Notes: generated by a model not told the origin, from the letters alone. A stretch of 64,000 nucleotides of DNA from JACPVF01 sp964502095 (GCA_964502095.1 CAZCUF010000012.1:1-64000); one strand, 5' to 3'. Positions 42,998 to 51,807 are shown, counted from the stretch's first letter. Numbers and translations: made by a program.

Positions 42998-43924
42998 ATG
43001 AACAGTCAAGATGTAAAAAACGCCATTTCCGGTGTGCTGGTCGTGGACAAGCCCATGGGGATGACTTCTCATGATGTGGTGCAGGCGATACGAAACGGCA
43101 CGGGGTTGAGACGCGCAGGCCATACGGGAACGTTGGATCCGCGGGCTTCCGGTGTGTTGGTCATTTTGGTCGGGCCGGCCGTTCGGTTAAGTGAATATGT
43201 ATCCGCTTCGGACAAGCGTTATCAGGCGATCATCCGTCTTGGCTCGACCACCGATACCTTCGATGCGGATGGCCGCTTTACGAAGTCCGATGTGCCGGTC
43301 AATGTGGAAGAGGCCGAGTTCGAGCGCGTGCTCAAAACTTTCGAAGGCGAGATCGAGCAAACCCCGCCGCCGTATTCGGCGGTCAAAGTGCAGGGGCGCA
43401 AGGCATATGAAATGGCGCGTCAGGGCGAAGAGGTGGATTTGGCGCCGCGCAAGATTCAAGTCTATCATCTGGAAGTGCTGGAATGGGCGCCGCCGGAAGT
43501 GGTGGTGGACGTGCATTGCTCGTCGGGCACATACGTCCGTTCGCTTGCCAACGATTTGGGCGAGAAGCTCGGTTGCGGCGCGTACCTCGTCGGATTGCGG
43601 CGCACAAAGAGCGGACGATTTTCATTGCGGGACGCGGTTCCGCTGAGAAAACTGCAAGAGGCGTTCCACGCCGGGAACTGGTACCAGTTTTTGATCCCCG
43701 CGGCGGAAGCGCTGGGCGAATGGCAGGCGATTGAGTTGAGTCCGGACGATGTCGAGGGCGTGCGGCACGGTCATCGCGTCAAGGCCGCACCCGATGCCCA
43801 GGAAGGCGCGATGGTGCGCGGAGTCAGCACGCAGGGCGAATTGGTGGCGCTGATGGAATTGGTCAAAGGCGAGGATGGTTCGCCTGAATGGCAACCCAGA
43901 AAAGTTTTCTTCACTTCCGAGTAA
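42998..43924 (+). CDS. truB: tRNA pseudouridine(55) synthase TruB
   Basis: A 308-residue enzyme that makes pseudouridine 55 in the T loop of tRNAs. Motifs: GVLVVDKPMGMTSHDVV, the catalytic AGHTGTLDPRASGVL (Asp47), QTPPPYSAVKVQGRKAYE and CSSGTYVRSLANDLG. The C-terminal PUA-like domain spans about 240-308. ATG at 42998 has AGGAGG upstream. Confidence 0.96.
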   Translation: MNSQDVKNAISGVLVVDKPMGMTSHDVVQAIRNGTGLRRAGHTGTLDPRASGVLVILVGPAVRLSEYVSASDKRYQAIIRLGSTTDTFDADGRFTKSDVPVNVEEAEFERVLKTFEGEIEQTPPPYSAVKVQGRKAYEMARQGEEVDLAPRKIQVYHLEVLEWAPPEVVVDVHCSSGTYVRSLANDLGEKLGCGAYLVGLRRTKSGRFSLRDAVPLRKLQEAFHAGNWYQFLIPAAEALGEWQAIELSPDDVEGVRHGHRVKAAPDAQEGAMVRGVSTQGELVALMELVKGEDGSPEWQPRKVFFTSE

Positions 43925-43929
43925 AATAG

Positions 43930-43955
43930 CTCAGCCGCCGAGTTTGGCGGCTGAG
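43930..43955 (+). terminator. Perfect stem-loop between truB and ribF
   Basis: CTCAGCCGCC pairs with GGCGGCTGAG around GAGTTT. The following tract (AGTTTATATG) has few T, so partial termination or mRNA-stability control is more likely than full termination. Confidence 0.5.
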
Positions 43956-43962
43956 AGTTTAT

Positions 43963-44898
43963 ATGCGACATTATCATTCCATCGAAGAAGTTTCTTTGAA
44001 AAATTGCTGGCTGGCTGTGGGCGTGTTCGACGGCGTGCACCGCGGCCATCAGGAGATCGTTCGGCGTTTGGTGGCCGGCGCGCACGCAGAACACCTGCCC
44101 GCGGTGATATTGACCTTTTCACCGCATCCGGCCAGTGTGTTGAGCGGGCACGAACTCAAGTGCCTGACGACCCCGGCGGAGCGCGCCGAATTGCTGGATG
44201 GATTTGGCGTGGACGAAGTGATCACACAGCCGTTCACGCGGGAACTTTCGGCTGTTACCGCTTTCGATTTCATGGCGCGTTTGAAGAGTCACCTCGGTTT
44301 GACGCGCCTGCTGGTCGGATATGATTTTGCCCTGGGAAAGGGACGCGAGGGCAACGCGGCGCGCTTGAAAGAGATCGGCCTTGAACTCGATTATGAAGTT
44401 CAAACGGTGGACGCGCTCAGCGACGAAAGCGGGGTGATCTCCTCCAGCGCCATCCGTAAATTGATCTCGGTCGGCGATGCGGCCAATGCTTTCAAACTAC
44501 TCGGTCATGCATACAGTTTGCGCGGCCCTGTGATTCACGGCGATGGGCGCGGGCGCGAACTTGGTTTTCCAACCGCCAATATCGCTTATCCGCCTGAGAA
44601 GATTTTGCCCTCCAATGGAATTTACGCTTGTTGGGCCTGGCTGGGACAGGAAAAGTTTGCCGCGGCAGTGAATGTGGGCTTGCGCCCAACCGTGCGGGAC
44701 GATCAAATGGTCCCCAATGTTGAGGCTTACCTGCTCGATTTCGACCGCGAGATTTACGGCCAAACTTTAAAGCTGGAATTCATCGCCCGCCTGCGCGACG
44801 AGTTGAAGTTCTCTTCTCTTCAAGAGTTGATCGGCCAAATGCATGAAGATGTGGAGAAAACAAGAGAAATGCTTTTACGAAAGGGACGGCCCGGGTAA
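43963..44898 (+). CDS. ribF: Bifunctional riboflavin kinase/FAD synthetase
   Basis: Makes FMN and FAD. The 311 residues have the N-terminal FAD synthetase domain with VGVFDGVHRGHQEIV, LTFSPHPASVL, VGYDFALGKGREGN and ISSSAIRKLI. The C-terminal riboflavin kinase domain has GDGRGRELGFPTANI and the NVGLRPTVRDDQ loop. The start at 43963 follows directly after the truB-ribF hairpin. Last gene of the operon. Confidence 0.96.
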   Translation: MRHYHSIEEVSLKNCWLAVGVFDGVHRGHQEIVRRLVAGAHAEHLPAVILTFSPHPASVLSGHELKCLTTPAERAELLDGFGVDEVITQPFTRELSAVTAFDFMARLKSHLGLTRLLVGYDFALGKGREGNAARLKEIGLELDYEVQTVDALSDESGVISSSAIRKLISVGDAANAFKLLGHAYSLRGPVIHGDGRGRELGFPTANIAYPPEKILPSNGIYACWAWLGQEKFAAAVNVGLRPTVRDDQMVPNVEAYLLDFDREIYGQTLKLEFIARLRDELKFSSLQELIGQMHEDVEKTREMLLRKGRPG

Positions 44899-44916
44899 GC
44901 CGTCCCTTTCGTTTAT
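44881..44916 (+). terminator. Intrinsic terminator at the end of the nusA-ribF operon
   Basis: AAGGGACGGC (44881-44890, still inside ribF) pairs with GCCGTCCCTT (44899-44908) and is followed by TCGTTT. Confidence 0.85.
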
Positions 44917-44919
44917 AAT
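44914..44919 (+). promoter_or_regulatory. Candidate -10 box of thyX
   Basis: TATAAT lies 30 bases before ATG 44950, just after the ribF terminator. The gene has a separate AGAGGAGG ribosome binding site. No -35 was identified. Confidence 0.4.
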
Positions 44920-44949
44920 CTCAGCGACCTGCCAGCCAGAGGAGGCCCC

Positions 44950-46362
44950 ATGCGCCCGCGTGAAATTTACCTGCTTTCTCCCAAACAGCTTTCCCCCGAA
45001 ACGATAGCGGTTGCCTTTGCGAAAACTTCGCGTTCGCCCGAATCGTTCCGCGACATTGCCGCGGAATTGAGCGACGAGAAATCGGCCAGATTCCACGAGA
45101 AGTGGGTGGTGGGATACGGCCACGCGTCGGTGGCGGAACATGCCGTGCTTCACATTGCATTTGAAAATGTTTCGCGCGTGGCCATTGAGTCGATTGAATC
45201 GAACCGGCTGGCTTCCTACACCGAAAAGTCCACGCGTTATCAAAAGTGGGGCATGGACGATTTTATGATTCCGCCCGAACTCGAAACTCACGCGCTCAAA
45301 GACGAATATGTGAACACCGTGCGCATGTTGTTTCAAGCCTATGCCGATTCGCTCGCGCCGATGCGCGCCCTGATCGAAAAGAAAACGCCGCGCCGTGATA
45401 ACGAAACCGAGGAAGCCTGGGATCGCCGCGTCCGTTCGCAATATGTGGATACCTGCCGCTTTTTACTGCCTGCCGCGGCGCTGGCGAACGTGGGCATGAC
45501 CATCAATGCCCGCGCGCTGGAACACGCCATTCGTAAAATGTTATCTCACCCCTTGCTGGAGGTTCGGCAGATCGGCGAACAGATGAAAGAAGTGGCCAGG
45601 GCCGAGGTGCCCACGCTGATCAAATATGCGGAGGCTGTGCCGTATTTGACGGAAACGGGAAAGGAATTCAACGGCAGGAGCGAAGCGCCGCGATCTGTTC
45701 CTGCCGATCGCTGGTGCGTTTTAATGGATTACGACCGCGAGGGCGAAAACAAAGTGCTGGCCGCCGCGTTATATCGCTTCGGGGAAGACACATTCGAGGA
45801 GGCCATGGCGCGCCTCAAGACGATGAACAGTGAAGAACGCGCTCAGTTGGCCGAGTCGCTTTTCAAACATCTTGGTCGTTTCGATGAGCCGTTGCGCGAG
45901 CTGGAATATGCAACCTACACTTTCGACTTCGTCATGGATCAGGGCGCGTACGTCGAGTTCAAACGCCATCGCATGATGACGCAAACGCCGCAGTTGCTGA
46001 CGACGCGGCTGGGCTACGCGCGTCCGCGGCTGATGACGGAAGCAGGTTTCGGGTCCGCGTATGAAGCGGCGATGGAGCGGGCCGCGCAAGTATATGAAAA
46101 GCTGGCCGAGTTCAGTCCGCATGCCGCGCAATATATCGTCCCGAACGGATACAACCGCCGCGTGCTGGCGCAATTCAATCTGCGCTCGGCGTATCATTTT
46201 TGCCAGTTGCGTTCCGCGTCCAACGCGCATTATTCGATTCGCAAGATCGCCGAACGCGTGGCCGAGGAACTTCAGCGCGTGCATCCGTTGTTGAGCGCGC
46301 ACATCGACCTGCCCGAAGAAAAATGGCAGGATGTGCAGGAGACATATTTCACGGCGGTATAA
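44950..46362 (+). CDS. thyX: Double-domain FAD-dependent thymidylate synthase (ThyX-like)
   Basis: A 470-residue protein, about twice the usual ThyX length, with two ThyX-like halves. The first half has NRLASYTEKSTRYQKW (85-100), matching the second part of the ThyX signature (RHR-x2-S-x-N-E-x-S-x-R-Y) but with Asn85 in place of the His. The second half has KRHRMMTQTPQLLTTRLGY (338-356), which keeps RHR but lacks the following Ser/Glu/Ser. ThyX methylates dUMP using folate and FADH2. The active site may be split between halves, or one half may be structural. ATG at 44950 has AGAGGAGG upstream. Confidence 0.85.
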   Translation: MRPREIYLLSPKQLSPETIAVAFAKTSRSPESFRDIAAELSDEKSARFHEKWVVGYGHASVAEHAVLHIAFENVSRVAIESIESNRLASYTEKSTRYQKWGMDDFMIPPELETHALKDEYVNTVRMLFQAYADSLAPMRALIEKKTPRRDNETEEAWDRRVRSQYVDTCRFLLPAAALANVGMTINARALEHAIRKMLSHPLLEVRQIGEQMKEVARAEVPTLIKYAEAVPYLTETGKEFNGRSEAPRSVPADRWCVLMDYDREGENKVLAAALYRFGEDTFEEAMARLKTMNSEERAQLAESLFKHLGRFDEPLRELEYATYTFDFVMDQGAYVEFKRHRMMTQTPQLLTTRLGYARPRLMTEAGFGSAYEAAMERAAQVYEKLAEFSPHAAQYIVPNGYNRRVLAQFNLRSAYHFCQLRSASNAHYSIRKIAERVAEELQRVHPLLSAHIDLPEEKWQDVQETYFTAV

Positions 46363-46363
46363 T
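46358..46363 (+). promoter_or_regulatory. -10 box giving a probable leaderless LysM-lipoprotein mRNA
   Basis: TATAAT overlaps the thyX stop codon and is followed by seven bases and ATG 46371; no Shine-Dalgarno is present. Confidence 0.5.
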
Positions 46364-46370
46364 CGCGGCG

Positions 46371-47312
46371 ATGAAACAGATATTGGCCTTCTGCTGTGCC
46401 GCGTTGTTGGCCGCTTGCGGAACGCAGACGGTTACGAGTCAACCCCCGATTCTTTCCAACGAACTCCAGCCGTATCTCACCGTGACATCCAGCCCGAGTC
46501 CCGCGGGGCCTGTGGGTTTGGTCGCCGCGCAGACGCCGCTTCCCAGCCCGACGCCGTTTACGTACACTGTGAAATCCGGCGAGACGATGGGCAGTATTGC
46601 CCTAAAGTTCAATGTTTCATTGGACGACCTGCAAGCCGCGAATCCGCAGGTTTCGCCGAATGCGATGCCGGTTGGACAGGTGTTGAAGATTCCGAGCGAT
46701 CCGGCTAATCCGTCCGGCGAGCCAACGCCTGCGCCGGTTGCGTTTACGGTACGGCAGATCCAATGTTATCCGACGCTCGAACTCGGTATGTGGTGCTTCG
46801 TGCTGGCGCATAACGATTTTTCGGATTTCATCGAGAACGTCAGCGCGCAAGTGACTCTGGTGGATTCAACCGGCGCACAAATCGCCAGCCAGACCGCGTA
46901 TCTGCCGTTGAATATTCTCCCGCCTAATTCGTCTTTGCCGCTGATGACTTATTTCCCGCCGAAGATTCCCACCGACGCGCGGCCGCAGGTGCAAATTTTG
47001 ACTGCGATCCGTTTGTTGCCCGGCGACGCGCGCTATCTACCTGCAACGGCTCAAAATGTTTTGACTCAAGTGGATTGGCGCGGTCACGAAGCGCAAGTGA
47101 GTGGACAAATTCTTTTGCCCGCCGAATCGCGAGCCGCCGCGGCCGTATGGGTGGCCGCGACAGCCTACGATGAATCGGGCCGCGTTGTGGGAGTCCGCCG
47201 CTGGGAGGGCGGTGGGATTCAGCCCGGGGGGAATCTGCCGTTCACGATGACGGTACCCAGCCTGGGCGGCGAGGTGACGCGGGTGGAAGTCGCTGTGGAG
47301 GCGAGACCCTGA
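46371..47312 (+). CDS. LysM-domain lipoprotein
   Basis: A 313-residue protein with a lipobox signal peptide (CCAALLAACGTQ). A Pro/Ser/Thr linker precedes one LysM domain (about 65-110: YTVKSGETMGSIALKFNVSLDDLQAANP, shown in part, ending VGQVLKIPS), which binds peptidoglycan or chitin-type glycans. About 180 residues of beta-rich sequence of unknown fold follow. The frame is open further upstream within thyX, but the lipobox peptide fixes the start. Confidence 0.85.
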   Translation: MKQILAFCCAALLAACGTQTVTSQPPILSNELQPYLTVTSSPSPAGPVGLVAAQTPLPSPTPFTYTVKSGETMGSIALKFNVSLDDLQAANPQVSPNAMPVGQVLKIPSDPANPSGEPTPAPVAFTVRQIQCYPTLELGMWCFVLAHNDFSDFIENVSAQVTLVDSTGAQIASQTAYLPLNILPPNSSLPLMTYFPPKIPTDARPQVQILTAIRLLPGDARYLPATAQNVLTQVDWRGHEAQVSGQILLPAESRAAAAVWVAATAYDESGRVVGVRRWEGGGIQPGGNLPFTMTVPSLGGEVTRVEVAVEARP

Positions 47313-47321
47313 CGGCGAGGG

Positions 47322-48908
47322 TTATTTTCCTTCCAGCCACATATAGCGTTCAATCGAAATATCAATCGGAGTAAAGGTATAACCCTTCACGTACGGTTTG
47401 ACGAGTTGATAAGACAGGCTGTGCACGGTGAATAATACCGGCGCGTCGTTCACGATCATTTGCTCGGCTTGCTGATATAACGCGATGCGCTGGTGCACAT
47501 CCTGTTCGACGCGCGCCTGCTCGAGGAGTTTATCGAGTTCGGGATTCGAATAGCCGCCGTTGTTTTGCTGTGAGCCGCTGTGGAACAAAATATCCGCGAA
47601 GTTTTCGGGATCGGGATAATCGGCGCACCAGCCGCCGCCGAAGAGTTGACCGTGATGGCCGGAATATATTTCATCGAGATAATAATTCGGTTCGATGTTC
47701 TCCACGGTGATGGTTACGCCGAGATTTTGTTTCCACATTTGCGCCAGCGCGGCCACATCCGCGCTGATATATGACCCGAGTCCCGCGTCGGTGTAAACGA
47801 TGGGCGGCAGGTTGGTTCCGTATTTGGATTGCTGGAGCAATTGCCGCGCCTGTGCCGGATCGTAGGATAAACCTTGCAGGCCGATGTTGAAGCCGGGCAA
47901 GCCGGGCGGATAGAGACCGATGGCGGGCAGGGCATGACCGTTCATCACCACGTCAATGTATTGTTGCCGATTGAAAGCCTGGCTGAAGGCTTTGCGTACG
48001 TTGACATCGTCGAAGGGCGGACGCGTAGTATCGAAGACAACGTAGCCTGTGCATAGGTCAACGCCGGTCAGCAGTTGATTATGTAACGGTTCGGTCGGGT
48101 CGAGAAAGCGGTCAATCGAGTAGATACCGGCGATGTCCACTTTGCCGGCTTCGTACAAGCTTTGAGGATCGCCAGTATAAAGATTGATCACGACATACGG
48201 GATGGACGGCGCGCTCAGATAAAAATCGTCGTTGCGCTGATAGACGATACGCTGACGCGAAGTCCATTCGATCAGCTTATACGGGCCGGTGCCGTTGGGA
48301 TGATGAACCCAATCGCTGCCCGTTTCGACGTTGGCTTTATCCACCACAAAAGCTGTGGGATAGGTGAGTTTGAGCAGGAAATAAGGTTTCGGCGCGTCGA
48401 TGGTCACTTGCAGTGTGTGGTCATCCAGCGCTTTCAAGCCGCTGATATGATCCGCTTTTCCAGCCGCAACATCTTTCACGCCGATGATATCGCCGAGATA
48501 AGTGATCACGGTGTCCGACTTTAAATTCGGGCTCGCCGCGCGCTCCCACGAATAGATCACATCCTGCGCGGTCACGGCGCGGCCATCGTGAAATTTGGCG
48601 TTCGCGCGCAAGTGAAATGTGTATATCGTGCCGTCCGAATTAACTTCCCATGAACCGGCCAAATCTGGAACCAGGTTGAGGCGCGGATCGAACGAAACGA
48701 GTCCGCTGAACGCGAGTTTGTCGCCGGAGCCGTGCGTAGTGGCGGGATCGTAGTCGCGCAGGTTGTCCGATTCGCCTCCTTCCAGCACCAAAGCCTGGTT
48801 CGGCGGAACGTTAATCTGCCACGCTGAAGCGGGTTTCACCGTGCGCAGGCCGATGAGCAACGCTGTTAAAAGAAGAACGGTTAATAACGTAGCAGATTTT
48901 TTATTCAT
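47322..48908 (-). CDS. Peptide/oligosaccharide ABC transporter solute-binding protein (SBP_bac_5)
   Basis: A 528-residue extracytoplasmic binding protein. The signal peptide ends near KPASA without a lipobox Cys. Family landmarks: DPATTHGSGDKLAFSGLVSFD, LVPDLAGSWEVNSDGTIYTFHLR (shown in part), KFHDGRAVTAQDVIYSW, GTGPYKLIEW and NVRKAFSQAFNRQ. This OppA/DppA-type family binds peptides, nickel or sugars. No permease or ATPase gene is nearby. The start overlaps the upstream peptidase stop by eight bases; GGAAG lies upstream. Confidence 0.92.
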   Translation of the reverse strand: MNKKSATLLTVLLLTALLIGLRTVKPASAWQINVPPNQALVLEGGESDNLRDYDPATTHGSGDKLAFSGLVSFDPRLNLVPDLAGSWEVNSDGTIYTFHLRANAKFHDGRAVTAQDVIYSWERAASPNLKSDTVITYLGDIIGVKDVAAGKADHISGLKALDDHTLQVTIDAPKPYFLLKLTYPTAFVVDKANVETGSDWVHHPNGTGPYKLIEWTSRQRIVYQRNDDFYLSAPSIPYVVINLYTGDPQSLYEAGKVDIAGIYSIDRFLDPTEPLHNQLLTGVDLCTGYVVFDTTRPPFDDVNVRKAFSQAFNRQQYIDVVMNGHALPAIGLYPPGLPGFNIGLQGLSYDPAQARQLLQQSKYGTNLPPIVYTDAGLGSYISADVAALAQMWKQNLGVTITVENIEPNYYLDEIYSGHHGQLFGGGWCADYPDPENFADILFHSGSQQNNGGYSNPELDKLLEQARVEQDVHQRIALYQQAEQMIVNDAPVLFTVHSLSYQLVKPYVKGYTFTPIDISIERYMWLEGK

Positions 48909-50280
48909 GTTTGTCTTCCCGTATTTGCTGGCGAAAGACGATCACGCTCAGAATAGCCACGCCGATCGACAAGCCGAATACACAACAAAGCGCGAGCATG
49001 AACAACGTCAATCCGATCGGCGGCCCGGAGGAGGTCGTCGGCGCGGAAGGTGAATTGTTATCGCTGGATGAGGAGGTTGGAACCGCGAACGGAGTCGGCG
49101 TGTTTAGTAACTGCGCGCCCGAAATGGGCACAATAGTCGGGACAAAAGTTGGGGTGGGTTGAGCGGTCGCTTGTGCGGAAGCAGTGCGCGGCTGGGCGTG
49201 AATCGAGGCGCGCCAGGCGTCCTCGAGTCCGTCCACGTTGAATCCGTACACTTTTTGCAGGGCGTCATCCACACTGGTTCCATCGCGCAGTGCGATCAGC
49301 AGGGAAGTCATTTGCTGTTGCCCATAGGTCTTGATCAGAAAATTGACGATGCTGAACGACTCGCTGTACGAGAGATATGCTTTGGTGGGAACTTCGGAAA
49401 AGCCACTGCTCAAAGAACGCACGCTGAGCAATTCATTATTTTTAACGGCGTCATCGAGTTGCGATTGCGAGGCGGAATCCAATGAGCCTTCGCTGTAAAC
49501 CGCCAGGCCTTCGTTCAACCAGGTGGGCACGGAACCCAAACATGAAAAAGTGAGATGACCGACCAGCACGTGAGTCAGTTCGTGCACTTCCGCTGTGCGC
49601 CCCCAGGCAAGGTCGGCTTGCGAGATGCCGATGATGACGATGTTTTGTTCGGGAAAGGCCTGTCCGCCGGTCCATGACGGTTCGTACAGAATGGCCTGTT
49701 GCATATCGTCCGTGCTGGCATAAATGTAAAGATCGATTGGCTGGTCGGGAGCCAGGCCGGTATCGTGTTCGAGGCGGGCGAGTCCGCTGACTGCGGAGTT
49801 CAGTAAATCCTGCGCGAAAGCTTGATTTCCACTATACCAATGCAGGTTGAGTTTGCCGGATGAAACGGTCTGCCACGGATGGATATCATCCAGCCATGTG
49901 ACCGATTGCTGGTCGGTAACCGTTTCGTTCCCCGCCGAATCCTGATACCGCCAACGCCACCAGATACTCGTCCCGGGCGGCAGTGACCCGCTCTGACGCA
50001 TATCCCACGTCCATGAAACGTCCACACTTTTGCCCGGCGTGAATTGCGGGAAGCCCTTGGCGAGCACTTGTCCGCAAGTCAATTGTTGTGTGCCATATTC
50101 GAGCGTTACGGACGTAATATCCGCACTGCTTTGCAGGGAGGTTTCAAACGTAATGGTATTGGGAAAATCGATTGTGACTCCCTTATTCAACATTTTCGCC
50201 GCGGGCGCGGCGGAAACAGAATGAAAAGGGAGCAATAGAAATCCTGCCAAAACCAGGATTCGTAGAACCCGAGTGTGCAT
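48901..50280 (-). CDS. Secreted, membrane-anchored MA-family metallopeptidase
   Basis: A 459-residue protein with a signal peptide (LVLAGFLLLPFHSVSAAP). A beta-sandwich N-terminal domain (about 30-125) precedes a gluzincin-type catalytic domain with HELTH (His223, Glu224, His227) and a downstream zinc-ligand candidate Glu247 in WLNEGLAVYSEG. A Pro/Thr/Ser linker and a C-terminal membrane segment (GLTLFMLALCCVFGLSIGVAILSV, shown in part) follow. It should cleave proteins or peptides outside the cell, which could feed the overlapping peptide-binding protein. ATG at 50280 has AAGGAGG upstream. Confidence 0.87.
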   Translation of the reverse strand: MHTRVLRILVLAGFLLLPFHSVSAAPAAKMLNKGVTIDFPNTITFETSLQSSADITSVTLEYGTQQLTCGQVLAKGFPQFTPGKSVDVSWTWDMRQSGSLPPGTSIWWRWRYQDSAGNETVTDQQSVTWLDDIHPWQTVSSGKLNLHWYSGNQAFAQDLLNSAVSGLARLEHDTGLAPDQPIDLYIYASTDDMQQAILYEPSWTGGQAFPEQNIVIIGISQADLAWGRTAEVHELTHVLVGHLTFSCLGSVPTWLNEGLAVYSEGSLDSASQSQLDDAVKNNELLSVRSLSSGFSEVPTKAYLSYSESFSIVNFLIKTYGQQQMTSLLIALRDGTSVDDALQKVYGFNVDGLEDAWRASIHAQPRTASAQATAQPTPTFVPTIVPISGAQLLNTPTPFAVPTSSSSDNNSPSAPTTSSGPPIGLTLFMLALCCVFGLSIGVAILSVIVFRQQIREDKHE

Positions 50281-50365
50281 GAATGCCTCCTTGGATTGAA
50301 CGTGCGGGTAACTATATCATGATTCTTTTTTAGTCCTGCCCTCACAAGAATGTAAATCGGCTTAA

Positions 50366-50394
50366 TTGACTCAAGTTCCTCTTGCATGTATAAT
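50366..50394 (+). promoter_or_regulatory. Sigma70-type promoter of the signalling operon
   Basis: TTGACT (50366-50371), a 17-base spacer and TATAAT (50389-50394). The predicted transcription start is near 50401, which excludes the in-frame ATG at 50386 as the start of the first gene. Confidence 0.8.
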
Positions 50395-50404
50395 CCTTAC
50401 AGAA

Positions 50405-50425
50405 CCCCCTCATCCGAGGGGTTTT
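50405..50425 (+). promoter_or_regulatory. 5'-terminal leader hairpin
   Basis: CCCCTC (50406-50411) pairs with GAGGGG (50416-50421) around ATCC, then TTTT. It would form the very 5' end of the operon mRNA and looks like a mini-terminator/attenuator or a stability cap. Confidence 0.5.
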
Positions 50426-50436
50426 CTGAGGCTTGC

Positions 50437-51243
50437 ATGGCATTGCGCGGCAATTTACGCGACTTTACGATCACCCAATTACTGAACCTGATCAATCTGG
50501 CCAACAAAACCGGTACGCTCATTGTGGACGGCCCGACCGAACAGGCACAGGTGGCCTTTCGCGACGGGAAACTTTCCTGGGCCCACATCGGGCAGGAAGA
50601 CAACCGGCTCGCCGCAGTTCTGCACCGCGCCAACAAATTGACTGCGAATCAGTATCGTGCCATCGTACAGCGCGACGGCCAGGTGACGGACAAGGAATTG
50701 GGTCTGTTGCTGATCAACGCCGGTTACGTCACTCAGGAGGATATCCTCCTCAATTTGCAGACTTATTTCACCGAGTGCGTGCGCCGGCTCTTTACCTGGG
50801 TGGAAGGCCTCTTTCGCTTTGAAGCCGGTCTGCTCCCGCCCGAAGACCGCATCAACGTGCGCCTCGACCTTGAAAACATTATCATCGAAGGCTCGCGTCA
50901 ACTGCGCGAATGGGAACAACTGCAGGATGAGATTCCCAGCCTCGAAATGGCGCTCAAATTTACCGAGCGTCCGTTGACCAATATCAACTTGAGCGTCGAG
51001 GAATGGCGCGTGGTCAAGTACATCAACCCGAAGAACACCATGAAGCAGATCGCGGGAGCCAGTAAGTTGAACGAACTCGAGATCCGCCGCATTGTGTACG
51101 GACTCTTGCAGGCGGGTTTGGTGGAAATCATTCGCCCCGAGGGCGCGGCGCCGCCGGTCAACCCCAAGATGTTCCCCACGCAGGACAAGGAAGAACAAAA
51201 ATCGCTGATCAACAAATTAATTGGTCGCATCCGCACCATGTAA
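50437..51243 (+). CDS. DUF4388-domain protein
   Basis: A 268-residue cytosolic protein. The N-terminal half is a DUF4388 domain (LRGNLRDFTITQLLNLI, KTGTLIVDG, VAFRDGKLSWAHIG, then FTWVEGLFRFEAG), a module common in bacterial GTPase, chemosensory and gliding-motility systems. The C-terminal part (about 190-268) has a winged-helix-like segment (KQIAGASKLNELEIRRIVYGLLQAGLVEI, shown in part). ATG at 50437 is fixed by the promoter and the GAGG box. It is 24 bases upstream of the GTPase gene and probably acts with it. Confidence 0.85.
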   Translation: MALRGNLRDFTITQLLNLINLANKTGTLIVDGPTEQAQVAFRDGKLSWAHIGQEDNRLAAVLHRANKLTANQYRAIVQRDGQVTDKELGLLLINAGYVTQEDILLNLQTYFTECVRRLFTWVEGLFRFEAGLLPPEDRINVRLDLENIIIEGSRQLREWEQLQDEIPSLEMALKFTERPLTNINLSVEEWRVVKYINPKNTMKQIAGASKLNELEIRRIVYGLLQAGLVEIIRPEGAAPPVNPKMFPTQDKEEQKSLINKLIGRIRTM

Positions 51244-51267
51244 TCACGGCAGATAAGGATTCGAAAC

Positions 51268-51807
51268 ATGCAAACGGTCAAAATGGTGGTAACAGGTCCA
51301 TTCAGCGCTGGCAAGACGGAGTTTATCCAGTCGGTCAGCGAAATTGACGTTGTTTCGACGGAGCGGAAGGTTTCATCCAAAGACGAGCGTGCCGTGAAAA
51401 ATGCCACCACCGTAGCCATGGACTTTGGCCGCATTACGGTGGATGAAGACCTGGTGCTGTATCTCTTTGGGACTCCCGGACAGAAGCGTTTCGACTTCAT
51501 GTGGGAGATTCTCTCCGAGGGCATGCTCGGGTTTATCGTCATGATCGATTCCACCCGCCCCGAAACATTCCGTGAAGCCCGTTCGATCCTCGAAACCTTC
51601 CGCGCTTACGCGCCTACGCCGTATGTGGTCGCGGCCAATAAACAGGATAAGCCCGACGCTTGGGAAATCGAAGATATGCGTCACGCTCTGCGGCTGGATG
51701 CCAAGACCAAACTCCTGCCCTGTATTGCCCGTGACCGTAAAAAGGTCAAAGCAGTGCTCCTTGAATTGCTCTACAGCATTCTCGAGGAAATGGAGAATGG
51801 CAAGTAA
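51268..51807 (+). CDS. Small Ras-like GTPase (conservon CvnD/MglA-like)
   Basis: A 179-residue GTP-binding protein. The P-loop is GPFSAGKT (10-17), switch II is FGTPGQKRFDFMW with Gln after PG, and G4 is NKQD. The opening VVTGPFSAGKTEFIQSVSEI is like the conservon GTPases of actinomycetes and related to MglA polarity switches. No GTPase-activating roadblock gene is adjacent; the DUF4388 protein may be the partner. AAGGA lies upstream of ATG 51268. Confidence 0.9.
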   Translation: MQTVKMVVTGPFSAGKTEFIQSVSEIDVVSTERKVSSKDERAVKNATTVAMDFGRITVDEDLVLYLFGTPGQKRFDFMWEILSEGMLGFIVMIDSTRPETFREARSILETFRAYAPTPYVVAANKQDKPDAWEIEDMRHALRLDAKTKLLPCIARDRKKVKAVLLELLYSILEEMENGK

